Assembly: GCA_029781115.1 (NCBI GenBank)
Contig: JAKOXG010000011.1
Span: 186,001 to 250,000 of the forward strand
Length of the DNA stretch: 64,000 nt
Direction of reading: 5' to 3'
From: Candidatus Cloacimonadota bacterium
Lineage (GTDB): Bacteria > Cloacimonadota > Cloacimonadia > Cloacimonadales > Cloacimonadaceae
A model generated the notes under the pieces. The model had not been told where the DNA came from and did not search any database. It saw only the letters and a list, made by a program, of their open reading frames with translations. Positions 38,175 to 46,439 of the stretch are shown in pieces. The position numbers and the translations under genes were made by a program. The first letter of the stretch is position 1. Every line of letters begins with the position of its first letter.

Positions 38175-39293
38175 ATGAAAAAAACTGACATCAAAGGCCT
38201 AAGCAAAGAACAAAGCGAAGCCATTTTTGGGCAGATCGCCAAATTGGCAGGGGAGACCTTTCTCAATATGGACCTGTCTCGCGATCTTGTCAAAGCCGCT
38301 CAAATGCTGCTTTTGAAGGACTCTTTATCTCAAGATCCGGCGGAGATCACCCAAGAGTTCGTCGCCAATACTCTTTTTCCCAGGGCGGTAAACAGCGTAT
38401 TTGCGGACTACCAGATTTATTGCCACCGCTATAGTTTGTCCAAGACCCAGGACCCCAACCTCTCTGAAGACATCGCCCAGGAAGCCGTCAAATTGCTGTT
38501 ATCATCCCCCAAAAGAGTGGAAAATATCGGTGCCTGGTTGATCCAAGTAACTTACAACCTCCTTCGGGCTCACTACAAAGAATCCAAGAAAGAAAAGAAG
38601 CTCTATCAAGAGCTCTCTCTGGAGGCCGGTTCCTATGAGAAATGGCTAAAGTCTGAAGACCTCATGGAACTCAAAGAGTTGGATTCCGCCATGGTGGAAG
38701 AGATGTTGAAAAGTGATGAATACCAACAGTATCATGAGATCATCTCATTTGACAGCATCAAAGACTATGCGGCTGCCCATAATATCAGTGAAGAAGTAGC
38801 CCAAAAGAGAAAAGAAAGAGCACGTCGCAACCTGAAATCAATGGTCCTGCTCAGCCTGGGCTGGCGCGATACCCCAAGTATACTGGACTACAATCAATAC
38901 AATGCAATTCGCAAGTTTATCCGCGAGGTGCCAAAAGTGCTAAAAGGTGAAGAGGAGGCAGAGTGGATAAAATCACTGAATTCAGACCATATAGAGGCTG
39001 TTAGAACAATAAAAACGATAGCTGATTGGGGAATTAAAACGCTGGGTGAGCGCAATTACAGGATTACTCTTTTTGCATTTTTAGAGGATAGGAAGCCACT
39101 TGGGATCACCTTCAATATCGTTCTGAGCAAGAGAAACAGTGTCTCTGTTCAAAGCTGCCTGGTCAATACACTTGCTGCCAAATTAGCGGTTGATGCAAAA
39201 GTTCGTGTTCCCGTTAATAGAGGCATGTCGATGTGGACTTTTGAGGAAATAACCACACTCCTGAAGAAAATTCATATAGCTCCCCTTGCCTGA
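38175..39293 (+). CDS. ECF-sigma-factor-like protein with long C-terminal extension (paralogue B)
   Basis: The 372-residue relative of the 18835 gene shares the same architecture. The N-terminus has EQSEAIFGQIAKLAGETF. A sigma region-2-like segment follows (LSEDIAQEAVKLLL; AWLIQVTYNLLRAHYKESK, about 95-145). A region-4-like helix-turn-helix (IKDYAAAHNISEEVAQKR, about 195-220) and a ~150-residue tail ending WTFEEITTLLKK complete it. The strongest conservation between paralogues is in the N-terminal 110 residues, region 4 and the GWRDTP.ILDYNQYNAIRKFIRE segment at about 235-262. It is followed by a terminator, then a 75-nt conserved promoter box, then a giant surface protein. That order suggests it controls the surface gene, by inference. 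Confidence 0.72.
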   Translation: MKKTDIKGLSKEQSEAIFGQIAKLAGETFLNMDLSRDLVKAAQMLLLKDSLSQDPAEITQEFVANTLFPRAVNSVFADYQIYCHRYSLSKTQDPNLSEDIAQEAVKLLLSSPKRVENIGAWLIQVTYNLLRAHYKESKKEKKLYQELSLEAGSYEKWLKSEDLMELKELDSAMVEEMLKSDEYQQYHEIISFDSIKDYAAAHNISEEVAQKRKERARRNLKSMVLLSLGWRDTPSILDYNQYNAIRKFIREVPKVLKGEEEAEWIKSLNSDHIEAVRTIKTIADWGIKTLGERNYRITLFAFLEDRKPLGITFNIVLSKRNSVSVQSCLVNTLAAKLAVDAKVRVPVNRGMSMWTFEEITTLLKKIHIAPLA

Positions 39294-39299
39294 CAGATT

Positions 39300-39332
39300 A
39301 TAGCCGGCTCACCCTGGCCGGCTTTGCTTTTT
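39300..39332 (+). terminator. Terminator of sigma-like paralogue B
   Basis: AGCCGG...CCGGCT stem (39302-39323) followed by TTGCTTTTTG, 8 bp after the stop. It separates the sigma gene from the surface gene, so the latter needs its own promoter. Confidence 0.8.
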
Positions 39333-39511
39333 GTGATATTACCGGAATTTCTCCTGCTTGTTTGGTAGAAAAAACCTCCTCTTCGAGGAAAGCTCCCAAA
39401 AGTGTGAGCTTAGTTTCTCTCCGCCCATTATCCCCTAACATACTGCCACTGTTGCAGATAACCTAAAGATAGCAGCGCCTGTCCCAAAACTAATATCGCA
39501 AAATCGAAAAT

Positions 39512-39586
39512 AGTTGCCATTCCAGCATCGGAAAATCGGCACTTTTGACACTTATATTATAGAAGACTATTCTAAAGGAGATGAAA
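39512..39586 (+). promoter_or_regulatory. Conserved 75-nt promoter box of the giant surface protein gene
   Basis: 83% identical without gaps to 18531-18605. It includes TTGACA (39545-39550), a 17-bp spacer and TATTCT (39568-39573), then AAAGGAGA. Upstream, AGTTGCCATTCCAGCATC and AAAATCGGCA are conserved, beyond what a housekeeping promoter needs; these may be the sites read by the sigma-like protein or an activator. Confidence 0.7.
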
Positions 39587-39588
39587 AA

Positions 39589-39801
39589 ATGAAAGAACCG
39601 ACCTTTTTCAAGCCGATGGAAGCTTTCAAGCTTTACATTGAAGAGACAGGAACAATGTTTGCACCTCTATTTCAGCGTCCCTTCTACCATTGTAATGGCT
39701 ATTCTCCTCTGCAGCACCGGGTACTGATATATAGACTGCAAGCATGTTTACAGCTTTGTAAGATACTGCTATCAGCAGAACAAAAAAGGAGAGAGACATG
39801 A
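39589..39801 (+). CDS. Possible small leader ORF, coupled to the giant surface gene
   Basis: A 70-codon frame starts at ATG 39589 with a strong AAAGGAGA seven bases upstream and ends in an ATGA overlap with the next gene. The product (MKEPTFFKPMEAFKLYIEE... ending LLSAEQKRRET) matches nothing I know. It may be a regulatory leader peptide or simply untranslated leader. The next gene has its own AAGGAGAG. Confidence 0.35.
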   Translation: MKEPTFFKPMEAFKLYIEETGTMFAPLFQRPFYHCNGYSPLQHRVLIYRLQACLQLCKILLSAEQKRRET

Positions 39802-42800
39802 AAAGATTGACGTCTTTGATCGTAGCGATTGCGGTTGGGCTCATCATTGGTCTCAACGCTCTTACGATTACAGTAGGTACGACGATGGAAACAGTTAGCC
39901 TATACCCGATCCATACCCAACGCAGCTACAATTACACCCAACAAATCTACACTCAGTCACAGATCAACCAACAAGGTGAGATCTCCAAGATCAGGTTTTT
40001 CCGTCACCACTCCGGTGAACTTGATAACAGCCACAATTGGGTGGTTTACATGGGGCATACCGCCCGCGATTTTTTCCCAAATACATGGGAATGTGTACCG
40101 GCAGATAGCCTCACGCAGGTATTCTCTGGCAGCCTTCTCGACAACTTTCCTGCTCCCGGACAGTGGATGGAGATCACTTTGGATACCCCCTTCAGCTATA
40201 ACAACTCAAACAACTTGTTGGTAGCTGTTTATGAAAACACGCCCGATTACAGCGAGACCGTGATGTGGGCTGGTTTTGACAGTGGCAATTATAGAGGCTT
40301 GTATTATGGCAGCAATAGCATAGATCCAGATGTCAATGCTCCACCTCATGCCAACCAAAGGTCAAGACGAATCGCCTCCATTCAATTTGTATTTACAGAT
40401 ACTGAGGCTCCCGTGGCACCCGCGCTGGTCTTTCCAGAAAACTACGCCACCATCGTGAATGGTCAGGCCTTGGAATGGGCTTTGCCTACTGGTACTGCAG
40501 ATGTAACTGGTTATGATGTGTATATTGATGGCACTCTGGTAAGCGATAACCAAGTGTCCAATCAGTACTTACTCACTGACTTGGAGTCTGGGCCTCATAC
40601 CTGGCACGTGGTTGCACGCAACGACATCGGCTCTTCGCCTCCCTCTGCAACGGGAAACTTTACCATCGCAACAGGTTTGATAATAGGCGATGGCACGCTG
40701 GAAGGTGTGTTGCCCGTCTATGCCTATCAAGATTACAGCTACACTCAGAGCATCTTTCTGCAATCTGAAATCAACATCAGCAATCAGCGCATTGAACGAA
40801 TCGCCTACTATTGGAATGGTGCGGGTGTGGGAACCAACACCAGCGATTGGAAGGTTTACATGGGTCACGTGCAGAGGAGCGGGTTTGACAGCATGTCAGA
40901 TTGGGTTCCCGTTAGCCATATGATACAGGTCTTTGATGGTCACCTGAATATCCCTGCCACACCCGGCTGGATAGAGATTGAATTGGACACCCCTTTCGTC
41001 TATAACAACATGGATAACTTAGTGATCGCCGTGGATGAAAATACACCCAATCACGATGGTAACAATCAACGCTTTTATAGCACGCCCACGCCAGACCAAT
41101 ATCGTAGCATCCATTACTATTACGGCGGCAGCAATCCTGACCCCGCCTCACCTCCTAACGGGTTCTTGCAGCCCGCATATCCCAATATCATGATTAAGTT
41201 CGGAGACCTGCCCACAAGTCCCGTTTTGGAAGTTATACCCCCAGGCTTAAACTTTGGTACGGTGATATATGGACAGCCCAACGAGCCACTTACCGTGATG
41301 GCTTCCAACATGGGAGGTGGGACTATAAACCTGACCGCTGCAGATGTTAGCCTCATAGGCCAGAATGCGGCTGAGTTTTCCTTTGATCCTGCAAACCTGC
41401 CCGCAACTTTGGGCTCTGGACAATATGTATTTATTCCGGTAACGGTGACAGGATTTACCACAGGCCAGGTCTCTGCTACCCTGCGCATTATCTATGATGG
41501 ACAAAACCATGATGTACACCTGACTGCAGTCGTCTCACCTGTCAACACTATCATGATAGGAAATGGCACCCAAGCGCAAGGATATCCTTTTGGAACGCTA
41601 TGGGGGTTTGAACGCTCTGCTTCCCTCTACACTGCGGATCAGATCGGCATAGTGGGCACTCTCGACATGGTAGCTTGGGATTGTGCCACCCCTGCCAACA
41701 TAAACATTCCCTACAAGATTTGGGCTAAAAACACCACCGAGACAGCCCTGACACCTCAAACCTGGCAGAGTTTTACCGCCGGTGCGACCCTGCTCAAACA
41801 GGGCACATTCACACCTAACACCTCGGGCTGGAAATCCTTTCAACTGGATACCCCCTTTAGCTATACCGGTTCGGGCTTGATCATCGCCATAGAAAGCAAT
41901 TATGGCGGCTCAGGTATAGAAAGTGATCACTCGTTTAGATATACCAACCTCGGTACACAAAGGCATCAGGTGTGGCGTTATGATAACAGTGAACCCACAG
42001 GTAACGGGTGGATTTACGCAGATATTCCCAATATCATGATGCACATTGCCACAGATGTTGAGGACGACCTCTGCGCTATAAACATCAGTGGCAGCCTCAC
42101 GCCCACAGTCGGACAAGAGACCAGCTACACCGTGCGCATAAGAAACAACGGCAGCATCAATCAAAGCAACTATCAGGTAAAACTGATGGGACACAATAAC
42201 GCTCAACTGGCGGTGGTGAACGGACCTCCGATAAACAGCGGCATGACTGCTGATGTAGAGCTCTTGTGGACGCCCACCGTCGTAGGCCCTACCACTCTCT
42301 GCGGCAAAGTGGAGCTTGATGGTGATGAAGTTGCCATCAACAACCAGACCGCTCCCGTGGCAGTAGATGTCCAACCCGCCGGCGTCGTGGCCGTTACTAT
42401 TGGTTCGGGTGATGAACTTGCCCGCATTCCCATGGACTTCTGGGCGCGCAACTCACTCTACGAGACACTGTATCTATCTGATGAGCTTGGCTTTACCACT
42501 GGCACCATCACCTCTATAGCCTTCTTCAACCAGTTCAACAACAATGTGGACATCGGAGCCACCAAGGTCTTCTTGGGAAGCACCACGCAAAACGACCTCA
42601 GTGGAGGCTTTATCCCTGCCACTGAATTGACCATGGTCTACGATGGAGACATATGCTATCCAAGCGGTAACAACACTATCCTCATTGACTTGCAAACACC
42701 CTATATGCACAGTGGTGGCAACCTGGTTATGATGATGAACCGTCCCATGAATGCCCCCTCCTACTCCTCAGGCGAAAACTTCAGATGTCAGACTATCGGC

Positions 42801-45800
42801 AACAACCGCGCTCGTAATATCTCAAGCGGGGGCATCACTATCGATCCCTACGACCCTCCCGAAGGATTACTCACGGGGCAGTTTCCAAAGACTACCTTCT
42901 ACTACACCTCGACTCTGATCGAAAACGACTTGGGCGTCGTAACCATCACCGGCAACACCTGTCCCACCGTGGGTGTACCCTCAACTTACACCGTTCGCTT
43001 GCGGAACCATGGCATAGAGGCTCAAGACACCTACACCGTAAAACTCGTGGATTCAAACAATGTGCAGCTTGCCAGCGTGGCAGGACCTCCCATCCAAAGC
43101 CAGCAAACAGTGGAAGTGGAGCTTCCCTGGACACCTACCACTCAAGGTAATTGCGCAATCTATGGAAAAGTGGAAATGGCTGGCGATCAAATCTCCAACA
43201 ACAACTTCACACGGCCTCTCAACCTCGTGGTCAGTCCCGCAGGAGTGTTGGCACTCACTGTGGGCGATGGCAATGAGAGTGCGCGCATACCCATTGATAT
43301 GTTATATAGACACTTCCTCTTCCAGAGCCTCTACTTTCCGGACGAGATGGGAGGCTCCATAGGAAGAATCACGGGCCTGAGGTTCTACAATCAATTCAAT
43401 AGCAACCTCGATGAGATACCCATCTCTATCTGGCTGGGTACCACCACGCAAAACAGCTTGGTTGAAGGGTTTATTTCCCCTATGGAGCTCACCTTGGTGT
43501 ATGATGGGCCGGTAGATTTACCCAGCGGAGACAACATCATCGACATCGCCTTTGATGAACCGTTTTTGTTCTTGGGTGACACCAACCTGGTGGTATCGGT
43601 CTACAAGAATAACACGAACCCCCTTCCACAGACAAACTGCTTCAAGTGTCAAACTGTGGGAACCAACCGCAGCAGAAAAGCGTCTTCATTCCATGCAAAC
43701 TTCGATCTCACGAATACTTCTTTGGGAACTCCCACTGGTCAATTCCCCATGACCACTTTCGTGACGGTACCGGGTGGAGTGGGGCAGATCTACGGGACTG
43801 TGACAGGTGCAAACAACCAACCCCTCAGCGGCGTGGCAGTAAGCCTCAATGATGGCGAATATTACACCACCACAAACGCTTCCGGACAATATCAACTAAC
43901 CAATGTCTTTACACAGGCCTACACCCTCTCCTTCAGCGTGCATGGTTATCACGAACACACTCAGACCTTGGTAATCGAATCTGACGATGAACTCACCATT
44001 GACGTGACCTTGCAGCTCTTGCCTCAAGTGAGCGTGACCGGAACCATCCTGGCCAGCGACTCTGGAGAAGGAATCCCCGATGTCCTGATTACGCTTAGTG
44101 GCTATGAGCCCTACAGCACCAATACAAACGCTGCAGGTGTTTTCACATTCCCCAACGTATTCGCTGGCCATACTTACGATTACAGCATCCGTGCCCGTGA
44201 CTACACTCCAATAAGCGGCCAGGTGACTATCGGCAACACAAACCACGACATGGGCCAAATCAATCTCATCGAAATACCTTACGCTCCCATGAGTGTAACT
44301 GCTGCAGTAAACGACATCGGCAACGCTGTCAATATCGCTTGGCTGGCTCCAGACTCCGACGCTATGGAGGTCGTCGAGAGCTTTGAAGACACTGAATTCC
44401 CGCCCACTGGCTGGACTCAAACCATCACCAACGAGAGCGCCCCAAACGCCGCGGGCATCTATCCCACCTGGTGCAGAATAGCTACCGTCACCGTCTTGGA
44501 CGAAACTATCACTCCCACCGAGGGCAGCTTCCAAGCCGGCTTGCACTGGGATTACAATCACCAGGACGAGTGGCTGATCACACCATCACTCAACTGCCCG
44601 CCCATTGCCTACCTCAGCTTTGACACCCACGCGTATTTCGGATCCGTGGATGGTGATCACCACTATGTGAAAGTCTCCACAGACAACGGCACCACCTGGA
44701 CAGTTCTCTGGGATGCTTCTGAGCAAACCGGCGGCTGGAACCGTTATTCCTCACCAGTTACCGTTGACTTGAGTGCCTACTCCGGTGAACAAATCAAGAT
44801 CGCCTTCCACGCCGAAGACCCACCTGACAACACAGGCCTCCGCTACTCCTGGTATATAGATAATGTCTACATCGGCTATGGCAGCGTTAGATTACAACTT
44901 GACTTGGATGGCTTTACCAGAGTGTCGGCAGACGGTAATCAACGTCGGGCTTTCGGCAATCTACCCCTCAGAGCAATGTCTCGCAGAGCAAAGGAAGGAA
45001 ATACCCGCGCTGAGCCCAGCGCACCGCGTCCTAACGAGGGTGACCTTGCGCACCGTTCGCCAAGGGTGCTGACCGGTTATATGGCCTACAGATTGCAGGC
45101 AGAACAAGAACAAAACGAAGGCACTTGGGAGGTATTGACGAGCGAACCCACCAATGCGCTCAGCCTCACTGATTCCGGTTGGGATGCGCTGCCAAACGGT
45201 AGCTACCTCTGGGCTATCAAAGCCATCTATACCAACGGCGTCACCTCTGTAGCCAGCTTCTCAAATATCATCAACAAGCATGCTATCACGGGAATTATAG
45301 CAGGAACTGTGAGACGTGAAAACGCCACCGGTATCGCTGGTGCAACCGTAACCAATGGAACCGAGACCACCACCACAAACTCTATGGGTGCCTACACACT
45401 GATCGTTCCCGTGGGTTGTCACTCGGTGACCGCATCTGCTGCGGGATATGCTGACCTGACCGTGGACGATGTGCCGGTCAACCAAGACCTCACTACCACC
45501 GTAAACTTTATCTTGGAGGAAGTGAGCAATGATGATAACCTGCTACCCGTAGCAGTTACTGCACTAAACGGCAACTACCCCAACCCCTTTAACCCTGAAA
45601 CTACCATCAGTTACAGCGTCAAGGAACCCGGGAAGGTAAAGCTGGAAGTCTATAACATCAAAGGACAACTGGTGAGAACCTTGGTGGATGAAGAGCAGGT
45701 TACAGGTCATTATAAACTGATCTTCGATGCGAGGGATGACCGTGGACGCCCCATCTCCAGCGGTGTATACATGCTGAAGATGGTAGCTCCCGGATACCGC

Positions 45801-45830
45801 AAGACATCCAAGATGATCCTCATGCAATAA
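39798..45830 (+). CDS. Giant secreted multidomain surface protein with FlgD-like/type IX sorting domain
   Basis: 2010 residues with a signal peptide (1-22). A ~180-residue beta-rich unit recurs near residues 25-200, 294-470, 585-750, 865-1035 and 1152-1320. Each has an IGDG/IGSG opening and a SYNYTQ or ESLY-type segment. Between them are a fibronectin-like domain (201-293), an ASPM/HYDIN-like domain (475-580) and two CARDB-like domains (754-860, 1042-1150). Carboxypeptidase-regulatory-like domains follow at 1329-1410, 1412-1500 and 1834-1905, and a choice-of-anchor-J/MAM-like domain at 1527-1695. The end (1925-2010) has NYPNPFNPETTISY...GQLVRTL...SSGVYMLKM, the FlgD-like sorting tail. Probably exported and fixed to the outer surface. 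A basic, low-complexity stretch (1712-1758) interrupts a fibronectin-like unit. It has a strong AAGGAGAG. Confidence 0.88.
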   Translation: MKRLTSLIVAIAVGLIIGLNALTITVGTTMETVSLYPIHTQRSYNYTQQIYTQSQINQQGEISKIRFFRHHSGELDNSHNWVVYMGHTARDFFPNTWECVPADSLTQVFSGSLLDNFPAPGQWMEITLDTPFSYNNSNNLLVAVYENTPDYSETVMWAGFDSGNYRGLYYGSNSIDPDVNAPPHANQRSRRIASIQFVFTDTEAPVAPALVFPENYATIVNGQALEWALPTGTADVTGYDVYIDGTLVSDNQVSNQYLLTDLESGPHTWHVVARNDIGSSPPSATGNFTIATGLIIGDGTLEGVLPVYAYQDYSYTQSIFLQSEINISNQRIERIAYYWNGAGVGTNTSDWKVYMGHVQRSGFDSMSDWVPVSHMIQVFDGHLNIPATPGWIEIELDTPFVYNNMDNLVIAVDENTPNHDGNNQRFYSTPTPDQYRSIHYYYGGSNPDPASPPNGFLQPAYPNIMIKFGDLPTSPVLEVIPPGLNFGTVIYGQPNEPLTVMASNMGGGTINLTAADVSLIGQNAAEFSFDPANLPATLGSGQYVFIPVTVTGFTTGQVSATLRIIYDGQNHDVHLTAVVSPVNTIMIGNGTQAQGYPFGTLWGFERSASLYTADQIGIVGTLDMVAWDCATPANINIPYKIWAKNTTETALTPQTWQSFTAGATLLKQGTFTPNTSGWKSFQLDTPFSYTGSGLIIAIESNYGGSGIESDHSFRYTNLGTQRHQVWRYDNSEPTGNGWIYADIPNIMMHIATDVEDDLCAINISGSLTPTVGQETSYTVRIRNNGSINQSNYQVKLMGHNNAQLAVVNGPPINSGMTADVELLWTPTVVGPTTLCGKVELDGDEVAINNQTAPVAVDVQPAGVVAVTIGSGDELARIPMDFWARNSLYETLYLSDELGFTTGTITSIAFFNQFNNNVDIGATKVFLGSTTQNDLSGGFIPATELTMVYDGDICYPSGNNTILIDLQTPYMHSGGNLVMMMNRPMNAPSYSSGENFRCQTIGNNRARNISSGGITIDPYDPPEGLLTGQFPKTTFYYTSTLIENDLGVVTITGNTCPTVGVPSTYTVRLRNHGIEAQDTYTVKLVDSNNVQLASVAGPPIQSQQTVEVELPWTPTTQGNCAIYGKVEMAGDQISNNNFTRPLNLVVSPAGVLALTVGDGNESARIPIDMLYRHFLFQSLYFPDEMGGSIGRITGLRFYNQFNSNLDEIPISIWLGTTTQNSLVEGFISPMELTLVYDGPVDLPSGDNIIDIAFDEPFLFLGDTNLVVSVYKNNTNPLPQTNCFKCQTVGTNRSRKASSFHANFDLTNTSLGTPTGQFPMTTFVTVPGGVGQIYGTVTGANNQPLSGVAVSLNDGEYYTTTNASGQYQLTNVFTQAYTLSFSVHGYHEHTQTLVIESDDELTIDVTLQLLPQVSVTGTILASDSGEGIPDVLITLSGYEPYSTNTNAAGVFTFPNVFAGHTYDYSIRARDYTPISGQVTIGNTNHDMGQINLIEIPYAPMSVTAAVNDIGNAVNIAWLAPDSDAMEVVESFEDTEFPPTGWTQTITNESAPNAAGIYPTWCRIATVTVLDETITPTEGSFQAGLHWDYNHQDEWLITPSLNCPPIAYLSFDTHAYFGSVDGDHHYVKVSTDNGTTWTVLWDASEQTGGWNRYSSPVTVDLSAYSGEQIKIAFHAEDPPDNTGLRYSWYIDNVYIGYGSVRLQLDLDGFTRVSADGNQRRAFGNLPLRAMSRRAKEGNTRAEPSAPRPNEGDLAHRSPRVLTGYMAYRLQAEQEQNEGTWEVLTSEPTNALSLTDSGWDALPNGSYLWAIKAIYTNGVTSVASFSNIINKHAITGIIAGTVRRENATGIAGATVTNGTETTTTNSMGAYTLIVPVGCHSVTASAAGYADLTVDDVPVNQDLTTTVNFILEEVSNDDNLLPVAVTALNGNYPNPFNPETTISYSVKEPGKVKLEVYNIKGQLVRTLVDEEQVTGHYKLIFDARDDRGRPISSGVYMLKMVAPGYRKTSKMILMQ

Positions 45831-45849
45831 TCATCCATAGATAATTGGC

Positions 45850-45882
45850 AAAGCCGGCTCAAATCAGAGTCGGCTTTTTCTT
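45850..45882 (+). terminator. Terminator of the giant surface protein gene
   Basis: AAAGCCGGCTC...GAGTCGGCTTTTTC, 20 bp after the stop. Same GCCGGC-type hairpin as behind the sigma-like genes. Confidence 0.85.
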
Positions 45883-45922
45883 AAGTTAAATGTAAATCCC
45901 TGTTCATCTGTGAACCTTCCCG

Positions 45923-46038
45923 AATTGGCGTACTTTTTGCATGTAGATACAGCCAAGGGCTACAATTCTTAACTTGACAGGCAATGCCAATGTGCCAAAT
46001 TGTGACTCATAGGTGGCCGAAAAGGAGATATTATTCAG
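45923..46038 (+). promoter_or_regulatory. Conserved 5' region of the truncated sigma-like gene
   Basis: Gapless match to 20051-19936 upstream of paralogue A, including GCTACAATTCTTAACTTGAC and an AAAAGGAGA ribosome binding site. Confidence 0.6.
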
Positions 46039-46374
46039 ATGAAACGGGCTTATACAGCTGACATCAGCCAAGATCAAAGTGAAGCCGTCTTTGGGCAGAT
46101 CGCCCAATTGGCAACGCAGACCTTCAGCTATATGGATCTGTCCTCAGATCTCGTCAAAGCCGCTCAGGTGCAGCTTTTGGAGAGCTCTATATCCCAAGAT
46201 TCTGCAGAACTGACGCAAGATTTTGTCGCCAATACTCTTTTCCCAAAGGCGGTAGATAACGTGTTTGCGGGCTATCAGAAAGATTGCTACCGATTCAGTT
46301 TGTCCAAGACCCAGGACGCCGATCTCTCTGATGACATCGCTCAGGAAGCCATCAAATTGCTGTTGCTAAAATAG
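46039..46374 (+). pseudogene. Truncated ECF-sigma-like gene (paralogue C)
   Basis: The 111 residues match the first ~110 of the other two paralogues nearly throughout (QSEAVFGQIAQLATQTF; LTQDFVANTLFPKAVDNVFAG; LSDDIAQEAIKLLL). The frame then stops at LK-stop, inside the region-2-like helix. The rest of region 2, region 4 and the tail are gone; the next CDS starts 65 bp later. The 5' region is intact, so a short peptide may still be made. It would retain the N-terminal domain but no DNA-binding part. Confidence 0.8.
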
Positions 46375-46393
46375 CATCAGTTAGTAACAAGGG

Positions 46394-46424
46394 TAGGGGT
46401 GGCACTCCACCCCTGCCTTTCGTA
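46394..46424 (+). terminator. Hairpin after the truncated sigma-like gene
   Basis: GGTAGGGGTGG-CACT-CCACCCCTGCC is a strong stem followed by only TTTCG. Either a weak terminator or an attenuator before the beta-helix gene 16 bp later. Confidence 0.5.
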
Positions 46425-46439
46425 AATCAAGGAGCGAAG

